Below are positions 51,234 through 62,775 of a stretch of DNA of 64,000 nucleotides, one piece after another. This DNA comes from Paraspadella gotoi. Taxonomy: Eukaryota; Chaetognatha. The stretch covers positions 21,733,582-21,797,581 of the forward strand of contig CM119264.1 of assembly GCA_051294375.1 (NCBI GenBank), given 5' to 3'. Below the pieces are notes generated by a model. That model made no database searches and was not told the DNA's origin. It saw only the letters and a program-made list of their open reading frames with translations. A program made the position numbers and the translations under genes. The first letter of the stretch is position 1. Each line of letters begins with the position of its first letter.

Positions 51234-53697
51234 CTCCAGTTCGGCCGTTGCCTCTTTCGGCTCTTCAGGAGATGCTGCGACCAGGAGTTTTGGCAGCTTC
51301 GATTTATCCTCTGCACGAGGATCATCGCAAGTTTTGCCTTTTTATTTGGAGAGGCAAAGATCTACCTGTTCAGGGTTCTACCTTCGGTCATGCTAGGCCC
51401 TTGGTTGTTTTCAGGCGACTCGCCCTCTGGTGCCTGGCTTCGTGCGAGAGGGCTTTCGATGTCTGTTCTACATCGACGATATCTTATTCTGGGCACGTCC
51501 ATGGGGAGTGTTTATTCAACACCCGAGTGGCTCTGCAAACTTCTTTCAGAGCAACAAATCTTTTTGGCTTTTTCTAAAGATTTCCGTGGAGATGAACACT
51601 CAAAGAGTGTTTTATTTATTTCAGCCCGAGCAAGCTCGCGGAAGTAAAGGATGCGGGCTCGTTCCTTCCCCCCAGAATCGAGTTTAGTCCTGCTCAGAAC
51701 TTCGAGTTTTGGGTCTTCCAGTGGACGGGGCGCTTCACCTAGGTTGCGCTTCCCCAGCGGAGTTTTCTGTCCTCGTTTTTTGGCTTCATTCCTCATGGAG
51801 GGATCACTCTATCAGCCCATCAGGTTCTTCAGCTCATGGCTGCAGCCTCCCAGGTCTTCCGATTTCCGCTGCAGGTCGCGGGATTCTGCATGATTCTCAA
51901 TCCTGTTATCGTTCGGAGAGGATTTGTGAGAGTTCTCTTCTCGGAAGCTGCGAAGGAGGAACTTCTTTGGATTTCGGATTCTCGATCCAAGGGCTGTTCA
52001 GCACAGTCGACGCCTTCTCCCGGAGAGTTGCACTTCGGAAGTTGACAAACGACGCTCCAATGGAGCTGGGCTTCTTGTTTCACGGAGTCCTTCATCAGGG
52101 AGTTTTGGAGATTGCGTTTACCTTCCCATATAATGCGAAGGAGTTCATGGTTCGCTATAGTTCCTCGTTCTTCGGCGATCGATTTGCGACAGCATCTTCT
52201 GTGGAAGACGGACAGTTTGGTGTTCCTTGCTCGTCTCGCGCTTTCGGAGCCGCTCGCCTTCTTTCCACGAAGTTATGAGAGAATCTCTTCTCTACGCGAT
52301 TCCTCTTCGGGGGTGTTCATGTTCTCAGGGAGATTTCGAGTTGGTGCGGTTCTCGGGGAGAGCAGCAGATCATCCGTTGCGACGAGTCTCTCGTCAGGTG
52401 CCCCTTCTCCTGGAGATGGAAAGCATGCGGAGGGCTCGAGCCTGCAGTCAAGTCTGGGTTTTCGATCGAGCCTTGTTTTTTTTTTTCCTCCTCCCTTTGA
52501 TCCTCGAGTGATCTTCAAGTTGAGGGAGGCAGTGGGGAGTTCTCTAGGATCTTCTGTTGCTGAGGTGCGCCGTCTAGCTTGGTCTCCTTGGTCGACCTGC
52601 CTGGACGACATCGTCAGCTCCTGATCTGCCTAATCGTCTGGAGTGTTATCGGCTGGCGCACGGATCTCAGACGTCAGCAATTCGACTTTCTCTTCTGTCA
52701 AGGAGGGCTTGGAGATTCTCCACTGTTGTCCGTTCGAAAGGGCTTGGAAGTCCTTCGTCTCTTTCCTTCTAGGACGGCTTCTAGGGATAAGCTTTGTGAA
52801 GGATGTGCTGGATTATCACGCCTCTAGTGACAACGGATTGTCCTATAGCCCATCTTTTTGCATAGATCGGCGATTTCTGCGACTTGCCTTTGGTGGGGGT
52901 GCTCCTATCGGTCAGCACCCATTGGTTTGCCGTCTACTCAAAGGAGTTTTTCAGCTACGGCCTCCTTCGCGCCGTGATCTACCAGCTTGGAGTGTGGCTG
53001 CGGTTTGGCGTTTTGATGTGAGCCATTTCGCTATTCACCTTATTGACATTCTTACGCAAGACTACGTTTCTTCTTTTTTTGGCTTGGCTTCCGCAGGCGA
53101 CCTTCTGAATTGGTCTCTCTGCAGATGTGTCCGACTAATTGTTTTGGTTGAGGATCACGTACGTTGTGCTCCAGGCTTCCAAGCGGATCGGATTTCCATC
53201 TTGGCCCTGTTTTCTTTGGATCCTACGTTCTTCGATGGGTCTGGCCTTGCATTCCTGGTTGTCCGTCGACAGTTCTACGGTCCAAATTTCTCTTCTTTCC
53301 CGCGGCGCGCCCATGGACTTTGCTCTCAGCGTTTTTCCGCTCTGATCAAGTCAATCTTAGAGGATGCGGGACATTGGACGCGCTCTGGATCAACTCGCGC
53401 TCATGGCAGTTCACGAGCCTTCGGCTAAAGGAGTGACTCGGACGTCTTCTCTTGCTGGAGATGGTCGGGCGCTCAACTCTCTTCCGCTTATGCGGAGTCG
53501 GCTTTGGGGTTCTTCTCAGCGGGTCTTGTGGATGAGTGATTTCTCTTTCCGATGCATCCTGGAAGATGTAAGTAGAGGGGAGAGGAGGGGGAGTTGCTCC
53601 TTCTGCTTTTCTCTTTGCTCCTTTCTTGTGGGCACACGACATCTGGAACAAAGAGCATGGCCCCCCCCTGGTGGAGAGAGCCATGAAATCCCGGTTC
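51234..53697 (+). mobile_element. Degraded DIRS-like retroelement (RT, RNase H, tyrosine recombinase)
   Basis: Coding traces run in one order but switch frame repeatedly. A reverse transcriptase piece has the catalytic box YIDD at 51469-51480. A stretch that fits RNase H follows (about 51830-52330). Then comes a tyrosine-recombinase-like part with LLKGVFQLRPP and a nearby LPAW (52920-52990) and a terminal W-G-S-x-x-x-V...DVS block (about 53500-53570). RT plus tyrosine recombinase, instead of a DDE integrase, defines DIRS/Ngaro elements. No frame is intact, and the active-site Tyr expected near 53560 is not seen. The left end is cut by the gap; the right end meets a truncated MITE. It is a dead copy or a noisy read. 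Confidence 0.65.
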
Positions 53698-54148
53698 CAC
53701 TTGAACCATAAATTAAATTTAAAAAAAAAAAAAATGTTCCGAATTTTATTAAATTTTTTTTTCAGTAGCTTCCTTCATATTTTTGTAGTCAAATTGTTTA
53801 GAAGTTACAGGCAAAAAAATATTGTTACTTCAAATAAAAATGGGAAAATATTGAATATTTTTATTTTGTATTTGGTTATTTGTTTTATTTTATAATTATT
53901 ATTTTTTTTAATTTTTTTTATTTAATAATGTTAGGCTTTGCACTTTTTCGGTTCAAAAAGTGTATTAAAGTCTAAAGAGAAAGATTAAGATGCGAGTTAA
54001 AGACATTTCACTGTATAACAGCATACCCAGATAAAGGCAGGCAGAAGTCGATACAAAGATGGGTATCCAAATATTGAGAATGTTTTACCTATGTTTTATT
54101 TACTTTTATGAATAAATGAATTATGTCATATATTTTTCCTAGATAGTA
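53698..54148. mobile_element. MITE copy, truncated, in left arm
   Basis: Same family as 4944-5426; the end CCTAGATAG followed by TA is at 54138-54148, the other end is missing at the junction with the DIRS-like piece. Confidence 0.65.
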
Positions 54149-54242
54149 TCATTTAAAATGATAGGGCGATTGGCCAAGAGTAGAGTAGTAGCCAAAGAGG
54201 GGCTTGTAGATCATATTTTGATATGAATTGTTTTGATATTAG

Positions 54243-54622
54243 GTCCTCGAGCTAACCCTACCAGGTTTTTCAAAGGCGCCTCTCAGTTATTCGCCTCTGG
54301 AAGAAATCTCATCTCCGTAAAACTGCGAACAAATTAGAACCAAACCGGAGACATGTGAAGCGGTAAGTTGTTTTCTATATCATCACAGATGATATAGTAG
54401 TTTTCTTGTTGATCAAAGTAATTTTTATCGTAGCAAGTAGCCATGCCGTTATATTTTTTTTTTATAATTACAGATTCAAGCGTCAGACATTGGCGAATGG
54501 AAAATGAATTCTCGAGTTCGCTTTGGAACAATTTCATTACGTAAAGAGAAAAATTTGGATATTCAACGATCCGAGCTCGTTAAAACGCAGATGTTTTTTT
54601 ACGAAAAATCAGACCGAAATAA
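54243..54622 (+). pseudogene. Inverted, broken copy of the last two HS2ST exons
   Basis: Mirrors 60911-60522. Exon pieces at 54243-54362 and 54474-54622 keep splice sites (acceptors TTAG and TTACAG, donor GTAAGT) but carry several one- or two-base losses, mostly in short base runs. These shift the frame within the FFKGASQ, ENEFYEF and FFYEK regions. Either a real pseudogene or base-call noise in one arm of an assembly fold-back; the second is favoured. Confidence 0.75.
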
Positions 54623-56479
54623 ATTGAATCATAAGTTTTTTCTCATTTTAAGAGACAGATATAATTTTTTCGTCGCTTCTTTATCTTTATTTTGTTTCTT
54701 TTACGGGATTAGTTTGCTATGATATCTCCTTCGGCAAGTCTTTCGTGTACATTTTTTTAAACTTTGCGTGTCTGATGCTCTCGTTTATGTATTGACATTT
54801 TATTAAATACAAAAAATAAATTACTTCATCAGTCCATCATATATTAAATATTTTGCGACACCTGAAGGACCATATTTTTGTGTGGCGTCGTGGGGGCGGT
54901 ATATCGAGAATAAAGTTTGATTTTCATTCCCTCTTTTATTTGATTTTACGTACTATGTATATTCGACTGGTCAACTAATAATATTTATATTATTTGTAAT
55001 GCAAAATCCTCTTGTTCTCTTTTTCCGTCGATTGACAGCTTCAGCGAACAAGAGGCGCATGACCATATCCTGTCAGTGTGTCAAGCAAATAATTACAGCG
55101 CTGATTCTTTAATTTTGTGATAAATTAAAACGTCGGACAAACGTAAAGAGGGCTAACATTTTGTCTGGTCAATTGGTCATTTGTTTAACATCTCAAAGTG
55201 GTATAGCCTTTTATCAATCTTTTCACTGAAGAATGATGATAATCTGGTATTATTTTCAAGAGTTTTGGTCGTTTTGGTCTAACATCATTAAATAATTTTT
55301 AATCGTGCTTTGAATATAGAGACTTATTTTGTTTATCTTTGTCCCTACTTGTGATTATTGAATAAGACAGATTTATCCCGATCCGATTATGATTTTAGGG
55401 CTTTTTCACGAGCTAATCAGGCAATCTTTTCAAAAACCACTCGAGTCGTAGTCTCTCTCTCTGTAGATACTTAAGAAAGATAGAACAGTTAAGGAACCTG
55501 TTAAAACAAAAATATAAATCTACTAAAACTCGGGGAATACCGCCCCTTGCATGTACAAACGACTTTCTTCCGGTCGTTGCCTCGTCGGTGCCACGGTGTC
55601 CGTCCTGCCTGGCCCATCTTTATTTTCTGTCGTTGGTCGCATTCCGTCGCATGACCAAAAAGAGTCAATGACTCAGACTTTGGGTATAAATTATCTCGCG
55701 TCGCCTTTCTCCCTCTTTATTTTGCCCAACGACCTCATCGTGCGGACGGGGATGAGGAGAGGATTTTTTCGCGATGGAACTGAGAGCGACGAGCGCCGCC
55801 GCCCGTTGTCCCGGCGTCGTTAAATCCGCGTTTTTTTAACCGGCGTCTAGTTTCGACACTGGCATTCTTTTGCTTGCTTTCAAGAAAAATTTTTTGGTCT
55901 TCATTTCAACATTTATTTTACCTTTTCTTCTTTTTAAACTTTTTCACAAGCTCGACATTTAAGTTGCTGACTTCTGCGACTAATCTTTTGGAAATCAACC
56001 TCACATCAGTCAAACATTTTGAGGAGTGTAAATTGACGTAATAACGTAATGTAATATTTATATTAATTTACAAAAAAAAAGAAGAGATGTCGTTGAAGAC
56101 ATGTCCGTGTTAAAAATTGTGGTTAATAAAAAAATATTAAAGAGCAAGTGCTGCAGATAAAAATGGCGAATAAATTGTTTTATTTTATTTTCTTTCAAAT
56201 TTCGACCCATAATAATAGACATTTTGGTTAAAATATGACATTCACCTTAGGATCTTCCCGGTCTTATGAGCACAGACGTTAAAAAAATGTTCGCTAAAAT
56301 CTTTAGTGAGAATTTTTAGAATATTACCCCAACCACCCTAACCCTAAATACCCTTAACCTAAAATACCCCTAAACGGCTTATTTCTACATTCGCCGACCG
56401 GTTTTTTTTTTAATTTTTATGAGCGATTTATAAAATCTCGCTAATGCAAAATACATGATACAAAGATACTGAGTGAAAA

Positions 56480-57015
56480 GTAGTGAAAATAGTAGTGAAA
56501 GTGAAGTGTGAAAATTCTAAATATCAATTATGAACAACATACATCAGTGAACGTTAATTTGTAAAAAAAATTTATTTTATGTTCAATTTTCGTAATAGGC
56601 TATCTTTATATCCTTATAAAGTCGAAAATGTTTAAAATAGGCTTTTTTTAATTTTTATTACAGATTTGAATTCCTCGTCAAAAGTTGATAAAAGAAAATA
56701 TAAATAATTTTTTAAAATTCTTTCATAAATGGTTAAAAATTAAAAAAAACTATATTTAGTATATAAAATTTTAATTTTCAGCTTAAAATATAGATTTATA
56801 TATTTGATCAACTTAATAAAATAATTTTTAAAAGAGTTATATTTCTTTATATCAACTTTTCATAACAAATCCAAATCTGTAAAATTGTAAATTTATTATA
56901 AAATTTTTTATACATAATGTTATTAGTATGATGTTGTTTGTTCCTCACTTGTAGAATTATTAAAGTTAAATTTTAGAAATTTTTTACTACGCTTTACTTA
57001 TAAGGGTAGAAACTT
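56480..57015. mobile_element. AT-rich foldback/MITE-like element (left arm)
   Basis: Same family as 30640-31966, without SINE insertion. Its mirror is 58060-58630 and a third copy is 50590-51095. Confidence 0.6.
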
Positions 57016-57649
57016 TTTATTACAATCCATAATCCACCCTTAATCCTTAACCAATCGCTAACCGTTTAAAAAATATAACATAAAAATATTGTTTCTAATA
57101 CGAGTTTTTTTTATTTTAAGAGACAAATTCGGACATGTTTCGCCTTCGATGTAAACCATCAAATTGTTTCTTTTATTTCATAAAAAAATTCATTAGTGCA
57201 AAAACGAATTGATTTGTGAAACACATATTTTCACCGACTTTGAGATGTTTGAAGAGAGAGAGAGAGAAGAGTCTGTGAAAATATTTGTTTCACAAATTAA
57301 TTCGTTTTTGCGCTGATGAAAACTTATTAAATAGAATTAAAATAAATTTAAAACTATTATTAATATAAAAAAAAAAAAATAAAAAAGTGAATAAAATGTA
57401 TTATATTCGCAAACTGAGACGCGACGCTAGAAGGAAAAAGCACTGACCGGTGGTAGCTAAAGTTGGTTTCAACGTCGAATAAAAGTTACCCAAAAAAAAA
57501 CCGACAACTCGTTCCAGTCGTAAAGTATAAAATATACTTATTAAATCTCAACTTATTTACCAATTATCCATGAACATGATCATAGACTTTAGGTTTGTAC
57601 GAGTCTCGTTTTCTTCAAAAAGTAAGAAAGCGAACTTTCTCAGTGCGAA

Positions 57650-60600
57650 ATTAATATACATTTTTATTCACTTTTTATTTTTTTTTTATTTTATAATAAT
57701 ATAATAGTTTTAAATTATTAATTACTATTTAATAAGTTTCATCAGCGCAATATCTCCCTCCCTGAATTCAATTTGTGAAACAAATATTTTCACATACCTC
57801 TTTCTCTCTCTTCTCTCTTCAAACTTCAAAGTCGGGAAATATGTGTACAATCAATAACAACACCCGTTTTGCTACTAATGAATTTATTGAAAATAAAAGA
57901 TAACAAGTTTTACCGATCAGAGTAACACCTAATGTCTCTAAAAAAAAAAAAACTCGTATTAAGATAAACAATATTTTTATGTAATTTTAAACGGTTAGCG
58001 ATTTGGGTTAAGGATTAAGGGTGGTTATGGATTTGTAATAAAAAGTTTTTCTACCCTTATAAGTAAAGCGTAGTAAAAATTCTAAATTTAACTTTAATTA
58101 AAATTTCTACAAGGTGAGGAACAAACAACATCATTACTAAGTAAACATTTATGTATAAAAAAATTTTATAAATAAATTTTACAATTTTACAGATTTGGAT
58201 TTGTTATGAAAAGTTGTATAAAGAAATATAACTTCTTGTTTTAAAAATTATTTTATTAAGTTTGCATCAAATATATTAAAAAATCTATATTTTAAGCTGA
58301 AAATTAAAATTTATATACTAAATATAGTTTTTTTTAATTTTTAACCCATTTAATGAAAGAAATTTTTAAAAATTATTTATTATTTTCTTTTAGCAACTTT
58401 TTGGACGAGGATTCAAAATTCCTGTAATAAAAAATTAAAAAAAAGCCTTATTTTAAACATTTTTCGACTTATATTAAAGGATATAAAGGATAGCCTATTA
58501 CGAAAATTTGAACATAAATAAATTTTTTTTACAAATTAACGTTCAACTGATGGTATGTTGTTCATAATTGATATTTAGAATTTTCACTACTTTTCACTAC
58601 TTTTCACTACTAATTTTCACTACTTTTCACTACAGTATCTTTGTATCAGTATTTTTGCATAGCGAGATTTTTATAAATCGCTCATAAAAATTAAAAAAAA
58701 AACCGGTCGGCGAATGTAGAAATAAGCCGTTTAGGGGTATTTAGGGTTAAGGGTATTTAGGGTTAGGGGTGGTTGGGGTAATATTCTAAAAATTCTCACT
58801 AAAGATTTTAGCGAACATTTTTTTAACGTCTGTGCTCATAAGACCGGGAAGATCCTAAAAGGTGAATGTCATATTTTAACAAAATGTCTATTATTATGGG
58901 TCGAAATTTGAAAGAAAATAAAAATAAAACAATTTATTCGCCATTTTTATCTGTAGCACTTGCTCTTTAATATTTTTTATTAACCACAATTTTTAACACG
59001 GACATGTCTTCAACGACATCTCTTCTTTTTTTTTGTAAATTAAATAAAATATTACATACGTATGTACGTCAATTTACACTCCTCAAAATGTTTGACTGAT
59101 GTGAGGTTGATTTCCAAAAGAATAGTCGCAGAAGTCAGCACTTAAATGTCGAGCTTGTGAAAAAGTTTAAAAAGAAGAAAAGGTAAAATAAATGTTGAAA
59201 TGAAGACCAAAAAATATTTTCTTGGAAAGCAACGCAAAGAATGCCAGTGTCGAAACTAGACGCCGGTTAAAAAAACGCCGGATTTAACGACGCCGGGACA
59301 ACGGGCGCGCTCGTCGCTCTCGTTCCATCGCGGAAAAATCCTCTTCCTCATCCCCGTCCCGCACGATGGTCGTTGGGGCAAAATAAAGAGGGAGAAAAAA
59401 GCGACGCAGAAAATTTAAAAATCACAACCCAAAGTCTGAGTCATTGACTCTTTTTGGTCATGCGACGGAATGCGACCAACGACAGAAAATTAAAGATGGG
59501 CCAGGCAGGACGGCACCGTGGCACCGACGAGGCAACGACCGGAAGAAAGTCGTTTGTACATGCAAGGGGCGGTATTCCCCGAGTTTTAGTAGATTTTAGT
59601 TTTTGTTTTAACAGGTTCCTTAACTGTTCTATCTTTCTTAAGTATCTACAGAGAGAGAGACTACGACTCGAGTGGTTTTTGAAAAGATTGCCTGATTAGC
59701 TCGTGAAAAAGCCCTAAAATCATAATCGGATCGGGATAAATCTGTCTTATTCAATAATCACAAGTAGGGACAAAGATAAACAAAATAAGTCTCTATATTC
59801 AAAGCACGATTAAAAATTATTTAATGCATTGTCCTAAGACCAAAACACAAAACTCTTGAAAAATACCAGATTTATCATCATTCTTCAGTGAAAAGATTGA
59901 TAAAAGGCTATACCACTATGAGATTGTTAAACAAATGACCAATTGACCAGACAAAATGTTAGCCCTCTTTACGTTTGTCCGACGTTTTAATTTATCACAA
60001 AATTAAAGAATCAGCGCTGTAATTATTTGCTTGACACACCTGACAGGATATGGTCCATGCGCCTCTTGTTCGCTGAAGCTGATCAATCGACGGAAAAAGA
60101 GAACAAGAAGGATTTTGCATTACAAATAATATAAATATTATTAGTTGACCAGTCGAATATACATAGTACGTAAAATCAAATAAAAAGAGGGAATGAAATC
60201 AAACTTTATTCTCGATATACACCGCCCCCACGACGCCACACAAAAATATGGTCCTTCAGGTGTCGCAAAATACGTTAATTTTTTAATGATGGACTGATGA
60301 AGTAATTTATTTTTTTTTGTATTTAATAAAATGTCAAATACATAAAACGAGAGCATCAGACACAGCAAAGTTTTTAAAAAAATGTACCACGAAATAACAA
60401 AAAGACTTGCCGAAGGAGATATCATAAGCAAACTAATCCCGTAAAAGAAACAAAATAAAGATAAAGAAGCGACGAAAAAATATATCTTGTCTCTTAAAAT
60501 GAGAAAAACTTATGATTCAATTTATTTCGGTCTGATTTTTTCGTAAAAAAACATCTGGCCGTTTTCAACGAGCTCGGATCGTTGAATATCCAAAGTTTTC

Positions 60601-61509
60601 TTCTTTACGTAATGAAATTGTTCCAAAGCGAACTCGTAGAATTCATTTTCCATTCGCCAAATGTCTGACGCTTGAATCTGTAATTATAAAAAAAAAATAA
60701 CGGCATGCTACTTGCTACGATAAAAATTTACTTCTGATCAACAAGAAAAACTACTATATCATCTGTGATGATATAGAAAACAACTTACCGCTTCTACTGT
60801 CTCCGGTTTTGGTTCTAATTTGTTCGCAGTTTTACGGAGATGAGATTTCTTTCCAGAGGCGAATAACTGAGAGGCGCCTTTGAAAAACCTTGGTAGGGTT
60901 AGCTCGAGGACCTAATATCAAAACAATCATATCAAAATATGATCTACAAGCCCTCTTTGGCTACTACTCTACTCTTTGGCCAATCGCCTATCATTTAAAT
61001 GATACTATCTAGGAAAAAGTATATGACATAATTCATTTATTCAATAAAAAGTAAATAAAACATAGGTAAAACATTCTCAATATTTGGTATACCCATCTTT
61101 GGTATCGACTTCTGCCTGCCTTTATCTGGGTATGCTGTTATACAGGAAATTGAGGTATGACAGTGAAATGTCTTTTAACATCTTTAACGCAATTCTTATC
61201 AGCCCATCTTTCCTTCTTTTCTGAACTTTAATAACACTTTTTGAACCAGAAAAAGGTGCAAAGCCTTTAACATTATTAAATTAAAAAAATATTAAAAAAA
61301 TAATTATTTAAAATAAAAACAAATAACCAAATACTAAAAATAATAAAAAATTCAATATTTTTTTCCCATTTTTTATTTGAAGTAACAATATTTTTTTGCC
61401 TGTAACTTCTAAACAATTTGACCTACAGAAAAATAGAAGGAAGCTACTGAAAAAAAATTTAATATAAATTCGGAAACATTTTATTTTTTTTTAAATTAAT
61501 TTATGGTTC
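57650..61509. repeat. Right arm of large palindrome
   Basis: Colinear with the HS2ST gene that continues to its right, so this arm is taken as the native locus. It ends at a 10-N gap inside a MITE. Confidence 0.85.
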
Positions 61510-62716
61510 NNNNNNNNNNCTAGATAGTACAATATAAAAATATAATCATCTTATATCATATATCAATAGGGCAGAAAGTATTAACCTTGTGTTGTATAGA
61601 TCTGTGGATAAGGCGCTAAGTGGGCTAAAGACTATCAGTAACTTCTGTGCCCCCTCAGCAACAATGGAACGGGTCCTGGGCTTGGAACGAGGCTTGAGGG
61701 TTTTCCACGCCCCCAAGGCGGTTTACGTCCGTCCTCACACTTCCCGCAGGGTAGGTACTGGGTTGGGATTAAACCGAGTGGTCATGAGCTGATGACTTTA
61801 CTCAATGAGCCACCGGGTCACGACTGAAGGTGTCATTCTTATAGGCGGGGTGAACTTATGCCCGACTACAGATCCTCACTCTATTTCCAGAAGACAACAC
61901 TAACATCCCTCTGCCCATTACAGTATTAAATATGAAATAAATAATAATTAAATCTAATACTTATGAGAAATATATTAAACTTTTATATTCATTTTGAAAT
62001 TCATCTAATTTAGTCTAATAAATAAAAACAATTACTAATCTTGCACTTCACTAAATCAGCAGCCATCAAGTTTTTTTGGCAACACTTTAGAAATACTAAG
62101 CCTTCATGAATCTATCTTACTCTAAAAATTATAACGAACATGAACGGGAATTTTCGATTGCACAATTTAACGAACCTGGACGAAACTGTCCAACTCCTCA
62201 GTAACTCCAACGACGAGATACTTGGAGGCGAGGTTTCTTTTGGCTTCCTCTAACGCCCACGCATTGCCAGGCTGCCAACAATCTACCTCGTGACCGCAGA
62301 AAAACGGGATCTGAAATATTTTTGGTATTTTGCTAAAAATTGAGCACAATTGCTTGGAAGGAATATGAATATTTAGGAGTTAGTCAATTACTGCTCAACG
62401 TAGATATTAGATAAATTTTCGTTACTTTTTTTTAAAATTACTGAGCAGAATAAGTAAAGGAAAAAAATCAATTTTCGTTTTTCGAAGTCGAAAAAAACTA
62501 CTGTAGCAAAATTAATAAATAATGAAAGTGATTTAGTAGCTTGCTCGGAACCGATGTGGGCAGGAATTTGAGCGTTATAATTTTAGCGTTTAGAGAATTG
62601 ACAAAGTTTTTGTTTGCAACGATTTTATTTAATTTGAACAGACATGTTTCGACTTGCTTTACAAGCCTTCATCAGCGTTTTGACAGTTTGATTTGAAATT
62701 TGTGCATAAGAAGGGG

Positions 62717-62775
<59 letters not shown>

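Larger units (their letters stand above)
53698..57400. repeat. Left arm of large palindrome
   Basis: Reverse complement of 57650-61509 with many one-base indels. In order it holds a truncated MITE, broken HS2ST exons, HS2ST 3' flank and one AT-rich foldback. A spacer of about 230 bases (57410-57640) separates the arms. Confidence 0.85.

Noticed and set aside
54504-54722. 72-residue open frame
   Set aside because: Frame-shifted reading of the duplicated HS2ST last exon.
55551-55823. 90-residue plus-strand open frame in the left palindrome arm
   Set aside because: Its mirror at about 59240-59570 does not keep the frame, so it is not under coding constraint; a GC-rich flank only.
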